A stretch of 57,765 nucleotides of DNA from Pseudomonadota bacterium (GCA_027624035.1 JAQBUI010000021.1:1-57765), one strand, 5' to 3'. Shown: positions 40,769 through 50,570, counted from the stretch's first letter. Translations and numbers: made by a program. Notes: generated by a model from the sequence alone, not told the origin.

Positions 40769-42763
40769 ATGGCCAAGCGAATTCAAAGACTGCTCGTCGT
40801 CAATCGCGGCGAAATTGCCCGGCGCATCATGCGAACGGCAAACAACATGGGGATCAGCACGGTCGCTATTTACTCAGACGGTGATGCCAATGAGCCCTTT
40901 GTCAAAGAGGCAGACCAGGCCGTGGCGCTGGGTGGTACCAGTTCTCTTGAGACCTATCTGGATCAGGCCAAGGTGCTGGCGGCAGCGAAGCGGACCGGTG
41001 CGGATGCGGTTCATCCGGGCTATGGCTTCCTGTCGGAGAACACCACCTTTGCCAAAGCGGTAGCCGATGCAGGACTGATCTGGATCGGCCCGACGGCCGA
41101 GGCCATTGCCCAGATGGGTGACAAGCTGTCGTCCAAGAACCTGATGACAAAGGCCAATGTGCCGACTCTGCCTTCTGCTGAGGTAGCGGCCGGCGCCGAT
41201 GCGGTGGCGCTCGCGAAGGACATCGGATATCCGCTGCTGGTCAAGGCCTCCGCCGGTGGTGGTGGTAAAGGCATGCGGGTCGTCGAGAAAGAATCAGAAC
41301 TGGCGGACGCCGTGGATGGCGCACGTCGGGAGGCAGGTGCCGCGTTTGGCGATGACACCATCTTCCTGGAGCGCTGGCTGGCGACTTCCCGTCATGTGGA
41401 GATCCAGGTGCTGGGCGATAACGCTGGCAACGCGGTTCATTGTTTCGAACGGGAGTGTTCGATTCAGCGGCGCCATCAGAAAATCATTGAAGAGGCGCCG
41501 TCGCCTGCGGTCACTCCGGCGATCCGTGAGAAGATGGGCGCGGCGGCGGTCGCTGCTGCCAAAGCCATTGGCTATACCTCGGCAGGAACCGTGGAATTCC
41601 TGCTGGACGGGGAAGAGTTCTGGTTTCTGGAAATGAATACCAGGCTCCAGGTAGAACATCCCATCACGGAGGAGATCACCGGCCTGGACCTGGTGCGGGA
41701 ACAGATTCTGATTGCCCAGGGAGAGCCTCTCGGCTTTACCCAGGACGAATTGGGCATCAATGGCCACGCTATCGAGGCCCGGATCTACGGCGAGGACCCG
41801 GCCAGTGATTTTCTGCCAACGGCCGGCGACGTGCTGCTGTTTGAACGATCCAGGCTGGCGCAAGCCCGGTATGATGCCGGCATCGAGACGGGCAGTCGGG
41901 TGGGTATCGAATTCGATCCCATGCTGGCCAAAGTCATCGTACACGCGCCGACCCGGACAGAAGCCGCGCTACGTCTGGCGCGTGTACTGGAGACGACCCG
42001 TATTCAGGGCCTCGTGACCAACCGGGACTTCCTGGTGTCGGTACTGCGTCATGACGCATTCCTGGCCGGCGATACCACGACGGATTTCATTGAACGAATC
42101 AATCCGGCCAGATCCAGAACTGCGAACCGCGGCGAGATGATCGGTGCGGCGATCGCCGCCGCCATGCTGGCCCAGCATGAGCGACGAGCCAGGGCCAGGG
42201 TGCTGCCACGCATTCGCAGCGGTTGGCGAAATTCTGTGATGCCGCCCGAAATCATCGAATTCATGATCGGCGAGGAAGCGCTGACGCTCGAGTATCAATC
42301 ACAGCGGGACGGAACGTTCCACGCCATGGTGGATGAACTCACCCTGCCAGTGCGGGTGATTTCCGTAGTCGGCCGTGACATTGACCTTGAGATCGACGGT
42401 CGCCGCGTACCCTATACGGTGACCGCTGATCTCAATCGCTGGATCACTCACGGCCCGGCGGGTCAGATCGAACTGATCGAATTGCCACGGTTCCCGGACC
42501 TTGAGCGTGCCGGCCTCAAAGGTGCACTCACGGCGCCCATGCCCGGCAATGTGGTAGAGACCTACGTCTCAGTGGGTGATGAAGTCAAAGAAGGCCAACT
42601 GCTGCTGATTTTGGAAGGCATGAAAATGGAGCACCGGATCACTGCCCCGGAAGCCGGCGTGGTCAGGGAGTTGCCGGTAGCCAAGGGAGATCAGGTGGCC
42701 AATGGCCAGACATTGGTGGTGGTTTCAACAGGAGAGGATGACGAGGAAGAGGCTGCGGGCTAG
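40769..42763 (+). CDS. Acyl-CoA carboxylase alpha subunit (biotin carboxylase + BCCP)
   Basis: 664 aa. Biotin carboxylase N domain (RLLVVNRGEIARRIMRTA), ATP-grasp with KASAGGGGKGMRVVE and ERECSIQRRHQKIIEE, and EMNTRLQVEHPITEEITG. The C-terminal biotinyl domain ends with ILEGMKMEHRI, Lys being biotinylated. It carboxylates biotin and hands CO2 to the beta subunit encoded 3 nt upstream. ATG 40769 is chosen over 40754 because it lies just past the beta stop. A middle domain links the two halves. This alpha + beta pair is typical of MCC, GCC and PCC. Convergent with an acyl-CoA dehydrogenase gene 24 bp away, as in leucine and terpene degradation clusters. Confidence 0.95.
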   Translation: MAKRIQRLLVVNRGEIARRIMRTANNMGISTVAIYSDGDANEPFVKEADQAVALGGTSSLETYLDQAKVLAAAKRTGADAVHPGYGFLSENTTFAKAVADAGLIWIGPTAEAIAQMGDKLSSKNLMTKANVPTLPSAEVAAGADAVALAKDIGYPLLVKASAGGGGKGMRVVEKESELADAVDGARREAGAAFGDDTIFLERWLATSRHVEIQVLGDNAGNAVHCFERECSIQRRHQKIIEEAPSPAVTPAIREKMGAAAVAAAKAIGYTSAGTVEFLLDGEEFWFLEMNTRLQVEHPITEEITGLDLVREQILIAQGEPLGFTQDELGINGHAIEARIYGEDPASDFLPTAGDVLLFERSRLAQARYDAGIETGSRVGIEFDPMLAKVIVHAPTRTEAALRLARVLETTRIQGLVTNRDFLVSVLRHDAFLAGDTTTDFIERINPARSRTANRGEMIGAAIAAAMLAQHERRARARVLPRIRSGWRNSVMPPEIIEFMIGEEALTLEYQSQRDGTFHAMVDELTLPVRVISVVGRDIDLEIDGRRVPYTVTADLNRWITHGPAGQIELIELPRFPDLERAGLKGALTAPMPGNVVETYVSVGDEVKEGQLLLILEGMKMEHRITAPEAGVVRELPVAKGDQVANGQTLVVVSTGEDDEEEAAG

Positions 42764-42787
42764 GCGCTTATTGCTCAGCCGCGGCCC

Positions 42788-43954
42788 CTAGTCCGGGAGT
42801 GCCAGAATTCGTTTGGCAATGATGTTGAGCATGACCTCGGTGGTGCCTCCCTCGATGGAGTTCGCCTTGGCGCGCAGCCAGCCGCGGGTCGCGCCGAGTT
42901 CCTGGCCGTCAAATCCATCGCCGCTCCATCCGAGGCCCTGAGTTCCCATAATGCGAACCATCAATTCGGTTCGGGTCTTGTTCTGCTCGGTTCCCATGAT
43001 CTTGAAAAGGGACGACATGAAGGTTGGCGCCTTGTTGGGCGTTGCCGCCTCCTCTGCTGACCGTCGCGTGGTGAGTTGATAGGCACGCTCATCCATGCGC
43101 AGGGCGACCACATCGTCCCGAATGGCAGGATCTGCAATTTTCCCCCCGGACTCGCCCACGTACGCCTTGGCGTGTTCGTCGATGGTGGTGACCTTCTGGT
43201 TGCTGCCGCCGATACCGCCGATGGACGTGCGCTCATACTGAAGCAGCCGCTTGCCTACGGTCCAGCCGTTGCCGGGGTTGCTCACCAGGTTACGGCGTGG
43301 CACCCGGACGTCATCAAAGAATGTCTGGCAGAATTCCGATGAACCACTGATCAGATTGATGGGTGAAACCGTCACGCCCGGCGTCTGCATGTCGAAGATG
43401 AGAAACGAGATGCCATCATGTTTTGACGCCGTAAAGTCAGTACGAACCAGGCAGAAGATCCAGTCCGCCCGGTCTGCGCCGGAGGTCCAGATCTTTGATC
43501 CGTTGATGATGTAGTCATCTCCCTCGGCCACTGCGCGGCACTGTAGACTGGCGAGGTCAGACCCGGCACCAGGTTCGCTGTATCCCTGGCACCACTTGAT
43601 TTCACCCCGGGCGATCCTGGGCAGATGCTCCCGACATTGCTCGTCAGTGCCGAATTCCAGCAGGGCCGGACCGATCATGGTCAGCCCATGGCCCACCAAC
43701 GGCGCTCTGGCATTGATTTGACGCAGTTCCTCATTGAGGATCTGCAGTTGCTCCCGGTCGAGACCCGCTCCGCCGTACTCCCTGGGCCAGGCGGGTGCTG
43801 TCCAGCCCTGTTCGGCCATCCGGTCCAGCCACACTTTGGTATCCGGATTGGGAAAGGTCGCCCGTCGTCCACCGTCCGTGCTGCCACCCGGGGTACGCAT
43901 ACTCTGCGGACAATTCTCTTCAAGCCAGTCGCGGGTCGTTTCTCGGAATGTCAT
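42788..43954 (-). CDS. Acyl-CoA dehydrogenase family protein
   Basis: 388 aa from ATG 43954 (MTFRETTRDWLEEN; GAGGACGAGG upstream). The open frame runs on to 44311 with no homology and is not used. Domains: N-terminal helices; CQGYSEPGAGSDLASLQCR (FAD and substrate); DDYIINGSKIWTSGADRADW; and a C-terminal flavin-binding end with NSIEGGTTEVMLNIIAKRIL. It removes hydrogens at C2-C3 of an acyl-CoA, possibly a branched or cyclic one. It is convergent with the carboxylase subunits. Not in the same family branch as the dehydrogenase at 33.9 kb judging by the different C-terminal segments. Confidence 0.94.
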   Translation of the reverse strand: MTFRETTRDWLEENCPQSMRTPGGSTDGGRRATFPNPDTKVWLDRMAEQGWTAPAWPREYGGAGLDREQLQILNEELRQINARAPLVGHGLTMIGPALLEFGTDEQCREHLPRIARGEIKWCQGYSEPGAGSDLASLQCRAVAEGDDYIINGSKIWTSGADRADWIFCLVRTDFTASKHDGISFLIFDMQTPGVTVSPINLISGSSEFCQTFFDDVRVPRRNLVSNPGNGWTVGKRLLQYERTSIGGIGGSNQKVTTIDEHAKAYVGESGGKIADPAIRDDVVALRMDERAYQLTTRRSAEEAATPNKAPTFMSSLFKIMGTEQNKTRTELMVRIMGTQGLGWSGDGFDGQELGATRGWLRAKANSIEGGTTEVMLNIIAKRILALPD

Positions 43955-44282
43955 GGGGCCCTCGTCCTCGTCTGTGGGTCTTTTTGAACCGGCCAAGCAT
44001 AAACCAATTTCGGCGTCATGTGGGGATCGACAAGAACGACCACTCTGCAATGGATTTTTTCGTGAGAGCACGGCGGAGGCGCCCGCAGAAAATTGCAGGA
44101 ACGCTTCAGTTTCGCGGTGTTCGAGGGCGACGCCAACGCAGCGATCGCGGAAAAAGACTTTGACCCGAGGTTCCCTGGCTATCGCGCCCATGGATGGCTG
44201 GGTACGGCGAACATTCTTTTCTGTCGTTTCGGTCCAGTACAATGCTGGCGTACATGTGTCTGGTCGAAACTGGAGCAAACAA

Positions 44283-44696
44283 ATGGAACGAGCAAATCCT
44301 GTCAACGTCACGCATATCGATCATGTGGTGTTGCGGGTTGAACAAGTTGACTTGATGATCAGGTTCTACGTTGACGTCCTGGGCTTTCGCCTTGAACGGG
44401 GCCCTGGTGACATTGGCCTTGCGCAATTGCGTGCTGGCAGTTCTCTGCTGGACCTCGTGGATGTCAATGGTCCGCTGGGGAAACAGGGCGGCAACCCACC
44501 GGACCATGGGGCGCCCAACATGGATCATGTCTGTTTTCAGGTGCGTCCCTGGGACAGTGATGCCATTCTGGGGCATCTCCGCTCCCATCAGGTAGAGAGG
44601 GGCAGAATTGAACATCGCTATGGTGCCGCCGGCATGGGTCCGTCGATTTACCTGAAGGACCCGGAAGGAAATCAGCTTGAACTCAAGGGAACTTGA
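44283..44696 (+). CDS. VOC (glyoxalase/bleomycin resistance) family protein
   Basis: 137 aa from ATG 44283, with GGAG 7 nt upstream; the longer frame from 43734 is antisense to the acyl-CoA dehydrogenase. beta-alpha-beta modules: THIDHVVLRVEQVDLMIRFY gives the first metal His, then MDHVCFQV and IYLKDPEGNQLEL with Glu. It may be a metalloenzyme (glyoxalase, epimerase or dioxygenase) or a binding protein; the metal site H-E-H-E appears partly conserved. Soluble and single-domain. It starts 27 bp before the ABC exporter ORF but a promoter seems to separate them. Confidence 0.87.
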   Translation: MERANPVNVTHIDHVVLRVEQVDLMIRFYVDVLGFRLERGPGDIGLAQLRAGSSLLDLVDVNGPLGKQGGNPPDHGAPNMDHVCFQVRPWDSDAILGHLRSHQVERGRIEHRYGAAGMGPSIYLKDPEGNQLELKGT

Positions 44697-44723
44697 GGGT
44701 GCATAGCGGCTGATTCCCGGGCG

Positions 44724-46703
44724 ATGTGTCCGGGACAACGACCGCAAAATGCGTTTATACTGGCGCGTTTTCCAGGAGAAGGTGCTGGCTCGAATTGGGC
44801 CGCCATCGCGGACTGTTTGCCACGTTTCGGACAATACACAGAACCTCTGTACCAGCGCCCCAGGCGTAAGCGGGCGCTGCCGTCTTTTGAAAACCTCGGC
44901 CACCTCAAGCGGCTGTATCCGTACTTCGTCCGTTACCGCATCTATCTGATTGCCGCTGTGGTCGGGATGTTGGCCGCACGGTTCATGGAAGCGCTGGTGC
45001 CGCTCATGCTGGCCACCGCCATCGACAGCCTGGTAGAGGGGCAGGGCCCGCCCAATCTTCTGTGGCCAGCCGTGGGGATTGCCGGTGTTGTGGTGGCCCG
45101 CTTTTTCATTTTCATTTTTGCCAGACGTCTGTTGCGTCGAATTGCGATTGCCACAGCCTATGATCTTCGCAAGCGCATCTTTAGTTGTGTGCTGCGCCAG
45201 GGTCCCGCGTTTTACGGCGAGTTTGACACCGGGGATGTAATGTCACGAGCCTCGGGGGACATCAACAGTATTCGCGGTGTGGTGTCCTTCGCCTTTATGA
45301 CCCTTCTGACGTTTGTGTTTACGCTTGCCACTGGCCTGATCTTCATGTTTGCGCTGTCACCGGAACTGGCACTGGCGTGTCTCATTCCAACGCCGATCGT
45401 TGCCATTGTGGGTGCCAGAATGTCCCGTCGCCTGTTTCCACTGGTTAGAGACCAGCGTGAAGCGATGGCGGATGTCACATCGTTCGTGCAGGAGAATTTC
45501 AACGGTATTCGCACGGTGCAGGCGATGGCGCAGGAAGGCCGTGAGGTCGCACGCTTTGGTCAAATCAGCACCCGCTATGCGAGCCTGAACTATCGGTCTA
45601 CCAAATACCGGGCAATGATGAACCTGATCATTCCTTTCTTTACGTCGCTATCGCCGCTCATCATCTTCTCCTACGGAGGCTTTCTGGTCCTGGAAGGCGA
45701 ACTCACCGTCGGGATTTTTACTGCGTTTTTCGCCTACATGGCGATGGTCACCGGGCAGATCGGGCAGATCGGAGGCATCCTGGCCCAGTTCTCCAGTTCC
45801 GCCGCCAGTGCGCAGCGGGTATTCGACATCATTGATCGCGACCCGGAAATCGCTGATCGGGGTCGCGATGATGTGCCAGCCAGGATTGAAGGCAAGGTCG
45901 AATTCAAGGATTTCAGTTATCGGTACCCGGATGCCCCAGAAGATGCCATCTCTGACATCAGTATCGAGATTTCACCGGGTGAGACCATCGCCTTCATTGG
46001 CAGAGTGGGTTCCGGAAAATCGACCATCCTGAAGGCGCTGGCACGCCTGATTGATCCGCCACCGGGGTCGGTCATGATCGACGGGTTCGATGTGGCCGAC
46101 TATTCACTGAAGCAACTGCGGAGCCAGGTCGCGTTTATTCCCCAGGACGCTTTCCTGTTCTCGGATTCCATTCGCGACAACATCACGTATGACGACCCGA
46201 CCCGGGAAGATGCGCCGGTGTGGGACGCCGCAGAGGCGGCACAACTGGCAGATTCCATCCGTGAATTTCCTCAGGAACTCGAGACCATGGTGGGCGAGCG
46301 AGGCATCACGCTCTCCGGTGGACAAAAGCAGCGGGCAACCCTGTCTCGTGGCCTGATCCGGGAGGCGTGTGTGCTGGCGATGGATGATTGCTTTGCGGCG
46401 GTGGATACGAGGACCGAGGAGCGCATCCTCTCCGGCTTGAAATCACTGCGTCAGGGCAAGACGACCTTTCTGATTTCTCACCGGGTGTCGACCGCCCGGC
46501 ACGCAGATCGGGTGTTCGTCATTGAGGCAGGTCGCATCGTGGAGCAGGGCACCCATCAGGAACTGCTCGACCGGGGCGGCTTCTACAGCAATCTTGCCCA
46601 TGTGCAGAGCAATCAGGAGAAGGACCGGGCCAGGAAGCTGGAACTGCTCAGCATGCTGGACATCGAGGTCCCGGAAGCGGGAAACGAGGTGGTAGACAAA
46701 TGA
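44724..46703 (+). CDS. ABC exporter half-transporter, MdlA-like (degenerate NBD)
   Basis: 659 aa as an open frame; the first 50 residues are not typical and the true start is uncertain (TTG 44817 gives LPRFGQY...; a promoter-like element at 44732 supports a later start). Six TM helices begin near residue 70. NBD motifs: Walker A GRVGSGKST, signature LSGGQKQRATLSRGL, Walker B CVLAMDDCFAAVD, His in LISHRVST. The catalytic Glu is Asp, as in MdlA-like and other degenerate-site subunits. Its partner overlaps by ATGA. Such pairs export lipids, peptides or drugs with one active ATPase site; substrate unknown. Confidence 0.9.
   Translation: MCPGQRPQNAFILARFPGEGAGSNWAAIADCLPRFGQYTEPLYQRPRRKRALPSFENLGHLKRLYPYFVRYRIYLIAAVVGMLAARFMEALVPLMLATAIDSLVEGQGPPNLLWPAVGIAGVVVARFFIFIFARRLLRRIAIATAYDLRKRIFSCVLRQGPAFYGEFDTGDVMSRASGDINSIRGVVSFAFMTLLTFVFTLATGLIFMFALSPELALACLIPTPIVAIVGARMSRRLFPLVRDQREAMADVTSFVQENFNGIRTVQAMAQEGREVARFGQISTRYASLNYRSTKYRAMMNLIIPFFTSLSPLIIFSYGGFLVLEGELTVGIFTAFFAYMAMVTGQIGQIGGILAQFSSSAASAQRVFDIIDRDPEIADRGRDDVPARIEGKVEFKDFSYRYPDAPEDAISDISIEISPGETIAFIGRVGSGKSTILKALARLIDPPPGSVMIDGFDVADYSLKQLRSQVAFIPQDAFLFSDSIRDNITYDDPTREDAPVWDAAEAAQLADSIREFPQELETMVGERGITLSGGQKQRATLSRGLIREACVLAMDDCFAAVDTRTEERILSGLKSLRQGKTTFLISHRVSTARHADRVFVIEAGRIVEQGTHQELLDRGGFYSNLAHVQSNQEKDRARKLELLSMLDIEVPEAGNEVVDK
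44732..44761 (+). promoter_or_regulatory. Possible sigma-70 promoter inside the 5' end of the exporter ORF
   Basis: GGGACA (44732-44737) and TATACT (44756-44761) with an 18-nt spacer match -35/-10 in 4 of 6 and 5 of 6 positions. If used, transcription would start near 44768, downstream of the first ATG (44724). Confidence 0.35.
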
Positions 46704-48643
46704 ACGTCGTCACCAGGAGCCCAAAAAAGAGCCGCTATTCGGCGTTTGACGCGGACCTTACCGGCAAGGCCCTTAACTACCGGATGTTCGTCCGCCTGCT
46801 GGGTTGGATCAAGCCCTACTGGCTACCGATGCTGGTGAGCATTGTCTTCATCGTGATTGCGGCCGTGATCAGCGTGATGATCCCCATTGTGACCGGCCGG
46901 GTGGTGATTGATACGATCATGTTACCGAGGCCGGAACTGGGTCATCTGCCCGACTACGGCATGGTGGATCTGACCGAGGGCATTGCATCCGGCCTGGACG
47001 TGCATCTGCTGTGGGCTGCGACGGGTGTCTGGCTCGGGCTGACCCTCGGCAGTGCTGTGGCCCGCTACATCCATCGGCTGACGCTCAGCAGTGCCGTGTT
47101 GAGGGCGCTGCGAGATCTGCGCAATGATCTGTTTGAACGCCTGGAGGACAAGCCGGCCTCGTTCTACGATCACGTTTCGGTGGGCAGGGTCATGACCCGG
47201 GTGACCAACGATGTCAGTAACCTGTTCGAACTGCTGTCCAGCGTCGGCAATCTGGCGGGTGAGTTCGTGCCGTTCTTTCTGGCGCTGTTTCTGATGTGGA
47301 ATATCTCGCCGGATCTGACCCTGATCGTGTTGCTGATCCTGCCTCTCGTGGGGGGCGCGGTGACGATTTTCCGGCGCCTGATGAGCGACACGTTCCGACG
47401 GGTGAGGAACTCCGTTTCGAACCTCAATCAGTACATGCAGGAATCGTTGATCGGCATGGAAGTGGTGCAGCTCTCGGGGCGGGAGGAACGCAATGAGGCC
47501 CGCTTCGGTGAGTTGAACAAGACCAACCGTAGACTGCAGTACAAGGCGACCAACTACGAAACCGTGTTTGGAGCCTTTAACAACAGCCTCGGCAATCTCG
47601 TCATCGCCTGCATCATCTATGTGGGAGGTGGGCTCGTGGTGGAACAGACGATCACGTTGGGGAGTGTTGTGCTGTTTACCCAGTTGATCGGCATGATGAT
47701 CAACCCGGTGGTGATGCTGAGCGAGCAGTTCAATACGCTGTTCCGGTCAATGGCATCAGGTGAGCGGATTTTTCAGGCTCTGGATTGGCAGGAACGGGTC
47801 AAGGAACCTGACGATCCCGTTATGCTTCCAGAGACGGTCAGGGGTGAGATCGAATTCCGCCACGTCAACTTTGGCTACTATGATGACGAGGAGATTCTGC
47901 ACGACGTGTCCGTCAAGGTCGAGGCGGGCAGGAAGCTCGCGATTGTTGGCGCGACCGGGTCGGGCAAGAGCACAATGATCAGGCTGTTGGCGCGGTTCTA
48001 TGACTTCGATGACGGCATGATTTTTCTGGACGGTATCGACGTCAATCGTATCCGTACCCGGGACCTTCGGGCCCGTGTGGGTGTGGTGCTGCAGGACTTT
48101 CACATCTTTTCGGGTACGGTGCTGGACAACATTACCCTGAACAATCCTTCGATTTCTGATGCGCAGGCGAAGCAGGCAGCCCGACGCGTCCATGCCCATC
48201 TGTTTATAGAGCAACTGCCGGATGGGTATGACACCTACCTGTCTGAGCGTGGCCAGAATCTGTCCCAGGGGCAGCGTCAGTTGCTGGCGTTCGCCCGGGT
48301 GCTGGCTGCAGACCCGGAGATTCTGGTGCTGGACGAGGCCACGGCCAACATCGATACGGCGACGGAGCTGATCATCCAGGAAGCGTTGCATGTGCTGATG
48401 TCGGGCAGAACGTCCATCGTCATTGCCCATCGTCTGGCGACGATTCAGGACTGCGACCACATTCTGGTTTTGCACCATGGTGTGGTTCAGGAGTACGGCA
48501 CCCACGAAGAACTGATGGCGCGGGGTGGCATTTACTACACGCTGCATGAACTTCAGTTTCAGGACAGTCGTGCCGTCGAAGAATTGCTGGGTGCCCTGGC
48601 AGGAGAGCAGCGACCGTCTGACGCAGATGATGATGGCGCTTAG
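46700..48643 (+). CDS. ABC exporter half-transporter, MdlB-like (canonical NBD)
   Basis: 647 aa. N-terminal 35 residues are basic and cytoplasmic, then TMDs to about residue 350. NBD: Walker A GATGSGKST, Q-loop VVLQDFHIFSGT, signature LSQGQRQLLAFARVL, Walker B EILVLDEATANID, His in VIAHRLAT. The Glu is present, so this half supplies hydrolysis. LSQGQRQLLAFARVL is close to MdlB. ATG overlaps the stop of the MdlA-like gene. The C-terminal 30 residues are acidic (ending DADDDGA). A 49-bp gap leads to the ABC-2 ATPase gene. Confidence 0.93.
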   Translation: MNVVTRSPKKSRYSAFDADLTGKALNYRMFVRLLGWIKPYWLPMLVSIVFIVIAAVISVMIPIVTGRVVIDTIMLPRPELGHLPDYGMVDLTEGIASGLDVHLLWAATGVWLGLTLGSAVARYIHRLTLSSAVLRALRDLRNDLFERLEDKPASFYDHVSVGRVMTRVTNDVSNLFELLSSVGNLAGEFVPFFLALFLMWNISPDLTLIVLLILPLVGGAVTIFRRLMSDTFRRVRNSVSNLNQYMQESLIGMEVVQLSGREERNEARFGELNKTNRRLQYKATNYETVFGAFNNSLGNLVIACIIYVGGGLVVEQTITLGSVVLFTQLIGMMINPVVMLSEQFNTLFRSMASGERIFQALDWQERVKEPDDPVMLPETVRGEIEFRHVNFGYYDDEEILHDVSVKVEAGRKLAIVGATGSGKSTMIRLLARFYDFDDGMIFLDGIDVNRIRTRDLRARVGVVLQDFHIFSGTVLDNITLNNPSISDAQAKQAARRVHAHLFIEQLPDGYDTYLSERGQNLSQGQRQLLAFARVLAADPEILVLDEATANIDTATELIIQEALHVLMSGRTSIVIAHRLATIQDCDHILVLHHGVVQEYGTHEELMARGGIYYTLHELQFQDSRAVEELLGALAGEQRPSDADDDGA

Positions 48644-48692
48644 CGCTCGATTGCCTATCGGATTGGCGTTAAGGTGGGGTATGTGAACTGTA

Positions 48693-49472
48693 GTGTCCGA
48701 CGCCATGCCAATCATTGAAGCCGATGGGATTGCGAAGTCGTATCCGCTGGCGAATGACCCGTCCCAATCGTTCCTGGCGGTGGACCATGTCTCTCTGGTG
48801 ATTGAGGAGGGTGAGGTCTACGGCATCCTCGGGCCTAACGGGGCGGGTAAGACCACGACTCTTGAGATGCTGGAAGGCCTGACGGAAATCGACGAGGGTC
48901 TGGCCAGGGTCGACGGGATCGATGTGTCGAAGCACCCCACGGAGGTCAAGAAACGAATCGGTGTGCAATTGCAGTCCAGTGAGTATTTCGACCGGTTGTC
49001 TCTGGTCGAGCTATTGAAGTTGTTCGCACACCTCTATGGTGTCCATGATTTCGATCCATTGGCATTGCTCCGCGAAGTCAACCTTGAGGAGAAAGCCAGG
49101 GCCCGGCCCGCTTCGCTGTCCGGCGGCCAGCGGCAGCGGTTCACTATTGCCTGTGCGCTGGTCAATCAGCCGCGAGTACTCTTTCTGGATGAACCCACGA
49201 CGGGGCTTGACCCCCAGGCACGACATAATCTCTGGCACCTGGTCGAGCGCCTGAATGCCCAGGGCATCACCATCGTACTGACGACCCACTACATGGAAGA
49301 GGCTGAGACATTGTGCGGGCGAATTGCAATCATGGATCATGGCATCATCATCGCAGAGGATACACCGGACAATCTGATCATGGCCCATGCCCCCCGGCCG
49401 AGGGAAGTCCCGGCTCACGGTAACATCGAGGATGTTTTTCTGGCCCTGACCGGCCACGGACTGCGGGACTGA
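48693..49472 (+). CDS. ABC-2 type transporter ATP-binding protein
   Basis: 259 aa from GTG 48693, or ATG 48705 (MPIIEADGIAKSYP). DrrA/NodI-type NBD: Walker A GPNGAGKTTTLEMLEGL, signature LSGGQRQRFTIACALVNQ, Walker B RVLFLDEPTTGLDPQ, His in VLTTHYMEEAE. A C-terminal tail (about 20 residues) follows. Powers the permease encoded 3 bp downstream. Systems of this type export glycolipids, polyketides, drugs or small molecules. The AAGGTGGGG run upstream is 13 nt from the GTG. Confidence 0.93.
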   Translation: MSDAMPIIEADGIAKSYPLANDPSQSFLAVDHVSLVIEEGEVYGILGPNGAGKTTTLEMLEGLTEIDEGLARVDGIDVSKHPTEVKKRIGVQLQSSEYFDRLSLVELLKLFAHLYGVHDFDPLALLREVNLEEKARARPASLSGGQRQRFTIACALVNQPRVLFLDEPTTGLDPQARHNLWHLVERLNAQGITIVLTTHYMEEAETLCGRIAIMDHGIIIAEDTPDNLIMAHAPRPREVPAHGNIEDVFLALTGHGLRD

Positions 49473-49475
49473 TCC

Positions 49476-50570
49476 ATGAACCGGGCACAGCTTGAACTGG
49501 GACTGGTGTTCCTGAAGGTCTTTTCGAGAGATCGTCAGTCACTGATCCTTGGGCTGTTCCTGCCCCTGTTTCTGCTGGCACTGCTCGGGACGATTTATGA
49601 ACGACGGTCGGCCAGTGTCATCGAGATTGGCGTCGTTGACCTCGCTGATAACGCGCTATCAGTGCGTTTCATCCAGTCACTGCAGGAGACCCCCGGGTTC
49701 GTCATCTCGACAGGAGACGAGGCCACTCTGAAAGAAGGGATCAAGAGGGGGGATCTGGTGCTGGTTGTCATTATCTCCAGTGCCTTTTCGGACCAGAATC
49801 AGGGGTTGGAACTGCCGGTGATGTTCGATGGAGGCAGAATCGCCCTGGTGGCGATGGCTGTTCCCAGGTTGCAACAGGCGCTGGTGGACATTGAACGGGA
49901 CCTGCGCAATTCGGTGCCCATGTTTACGCTCAGGCTGCAGGATGTGCAGTCCGGCGGCGCGCCAGGTTATCTGGACTTTCTGCTGCCGGGGCTGCTGGCG
50001 CTCGGCCTGATGCAGACCTCTCTTGCGGGGTCTGCATTCAATATCGTTGAATATCGTCGCAAGGGCATCCTGAAGCGCCTGTTTGTGACGCCGATCAGTG
50101 CGATGGATTTCGTCGTTTCAATGTGTGCATCCCGGATCATTCTGGTGCTGGCACAGGTGACTGTTGTGATACTCGTGGGCGTGTTTCTGTTGGGCGCTCA
50201 GATTGATGGCAGTCTGGTACTGTTGTTTCTGCTCGCCATCCTTGGCTGCATCGTGTTCCTGTGCATGGGATTCATGATTGCGGGACTATCGGGCACTCAG
50301 GAAAGCGTAGGCATGATCGGCAACCTGGCGATACTCCCCCAGATGTTTTTGAGTGGCGTATTTTTTCCGATCGAGGCGATGCCCGGGTGGCTGCAGCCGG
50401 TCGCCTCGCTGCTTCCGCTCACTTTCCTGGTGAACGCCATGCGGGACGTCGCCATCGACGCCGCCGGAATTGTCGCCATCCTGCCGAGCCTGGCGGGAAT
50501 GGCTGCCTGGACGGCGCTGTGCCTGGTGCTGGCAGCGCGTTTCTTCGTCTGGCGCGAGATATCCAACTGA
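49476..50570 (+). CDS. ABC-2 type permease
   Basis: 364 aa, ABC2_membrane_3-like. A first TM helix spans about residues 20-40 (LILGLFLPLFLLALLGT), then a large soluble region (45-170) and five TM helices (about 175-355; AILGCIVFLCMGFMIAG, and ILPQMFLSGVFFPIEAMP). The last helix is near the C-terminus (ALCLVLAARFFVW). It pairs with the ATPase 3 bp upstream. The long extracytoplasmic loop is shared with YhhJ/DrrB-like exporters. The C-terminus is charged (REISN). Confidence 0.92.
   Translation: MNRAQLELGLVFLKVFSRDRQSLILGLFLPLFLLALLGTIYERRSASVIEIGVVDLADNALSVRFIQSLQETPGFVISTGDEATLKEGIKRGDLVLVVIISSAFSDQNQGLELPVMFDGGRIALVAMAVPRLQQALVDIERDLRNSVPMFTLRLQDVQSGGAPGYLDFLLPGLLALGLMQTSLAGSAFNIVEYRRKGILKRLFVTPISAMDFVVSMCASRIILVLAQVTVVILVGVFLLGAQIDGSLVLLFLLAILGCIVFLCMGFMIAGLSGTQESVGMIGNLAILPQMFLSGVFFPIEAMPGWLQPVASLLPLTFLVNAMRDVAIDAAGIVAILPSLAGMAAWTALCLVLAARFFVWREISN

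Noticed and set aside
43955-44311. N-terminal extension of the acyl-CoA dehydrogenase frame
   Set aside because: No homology, and the internal ATG at 43954 has an RBS and begins the known domain. The extension overlaps the opposite-strand VOC gene start.
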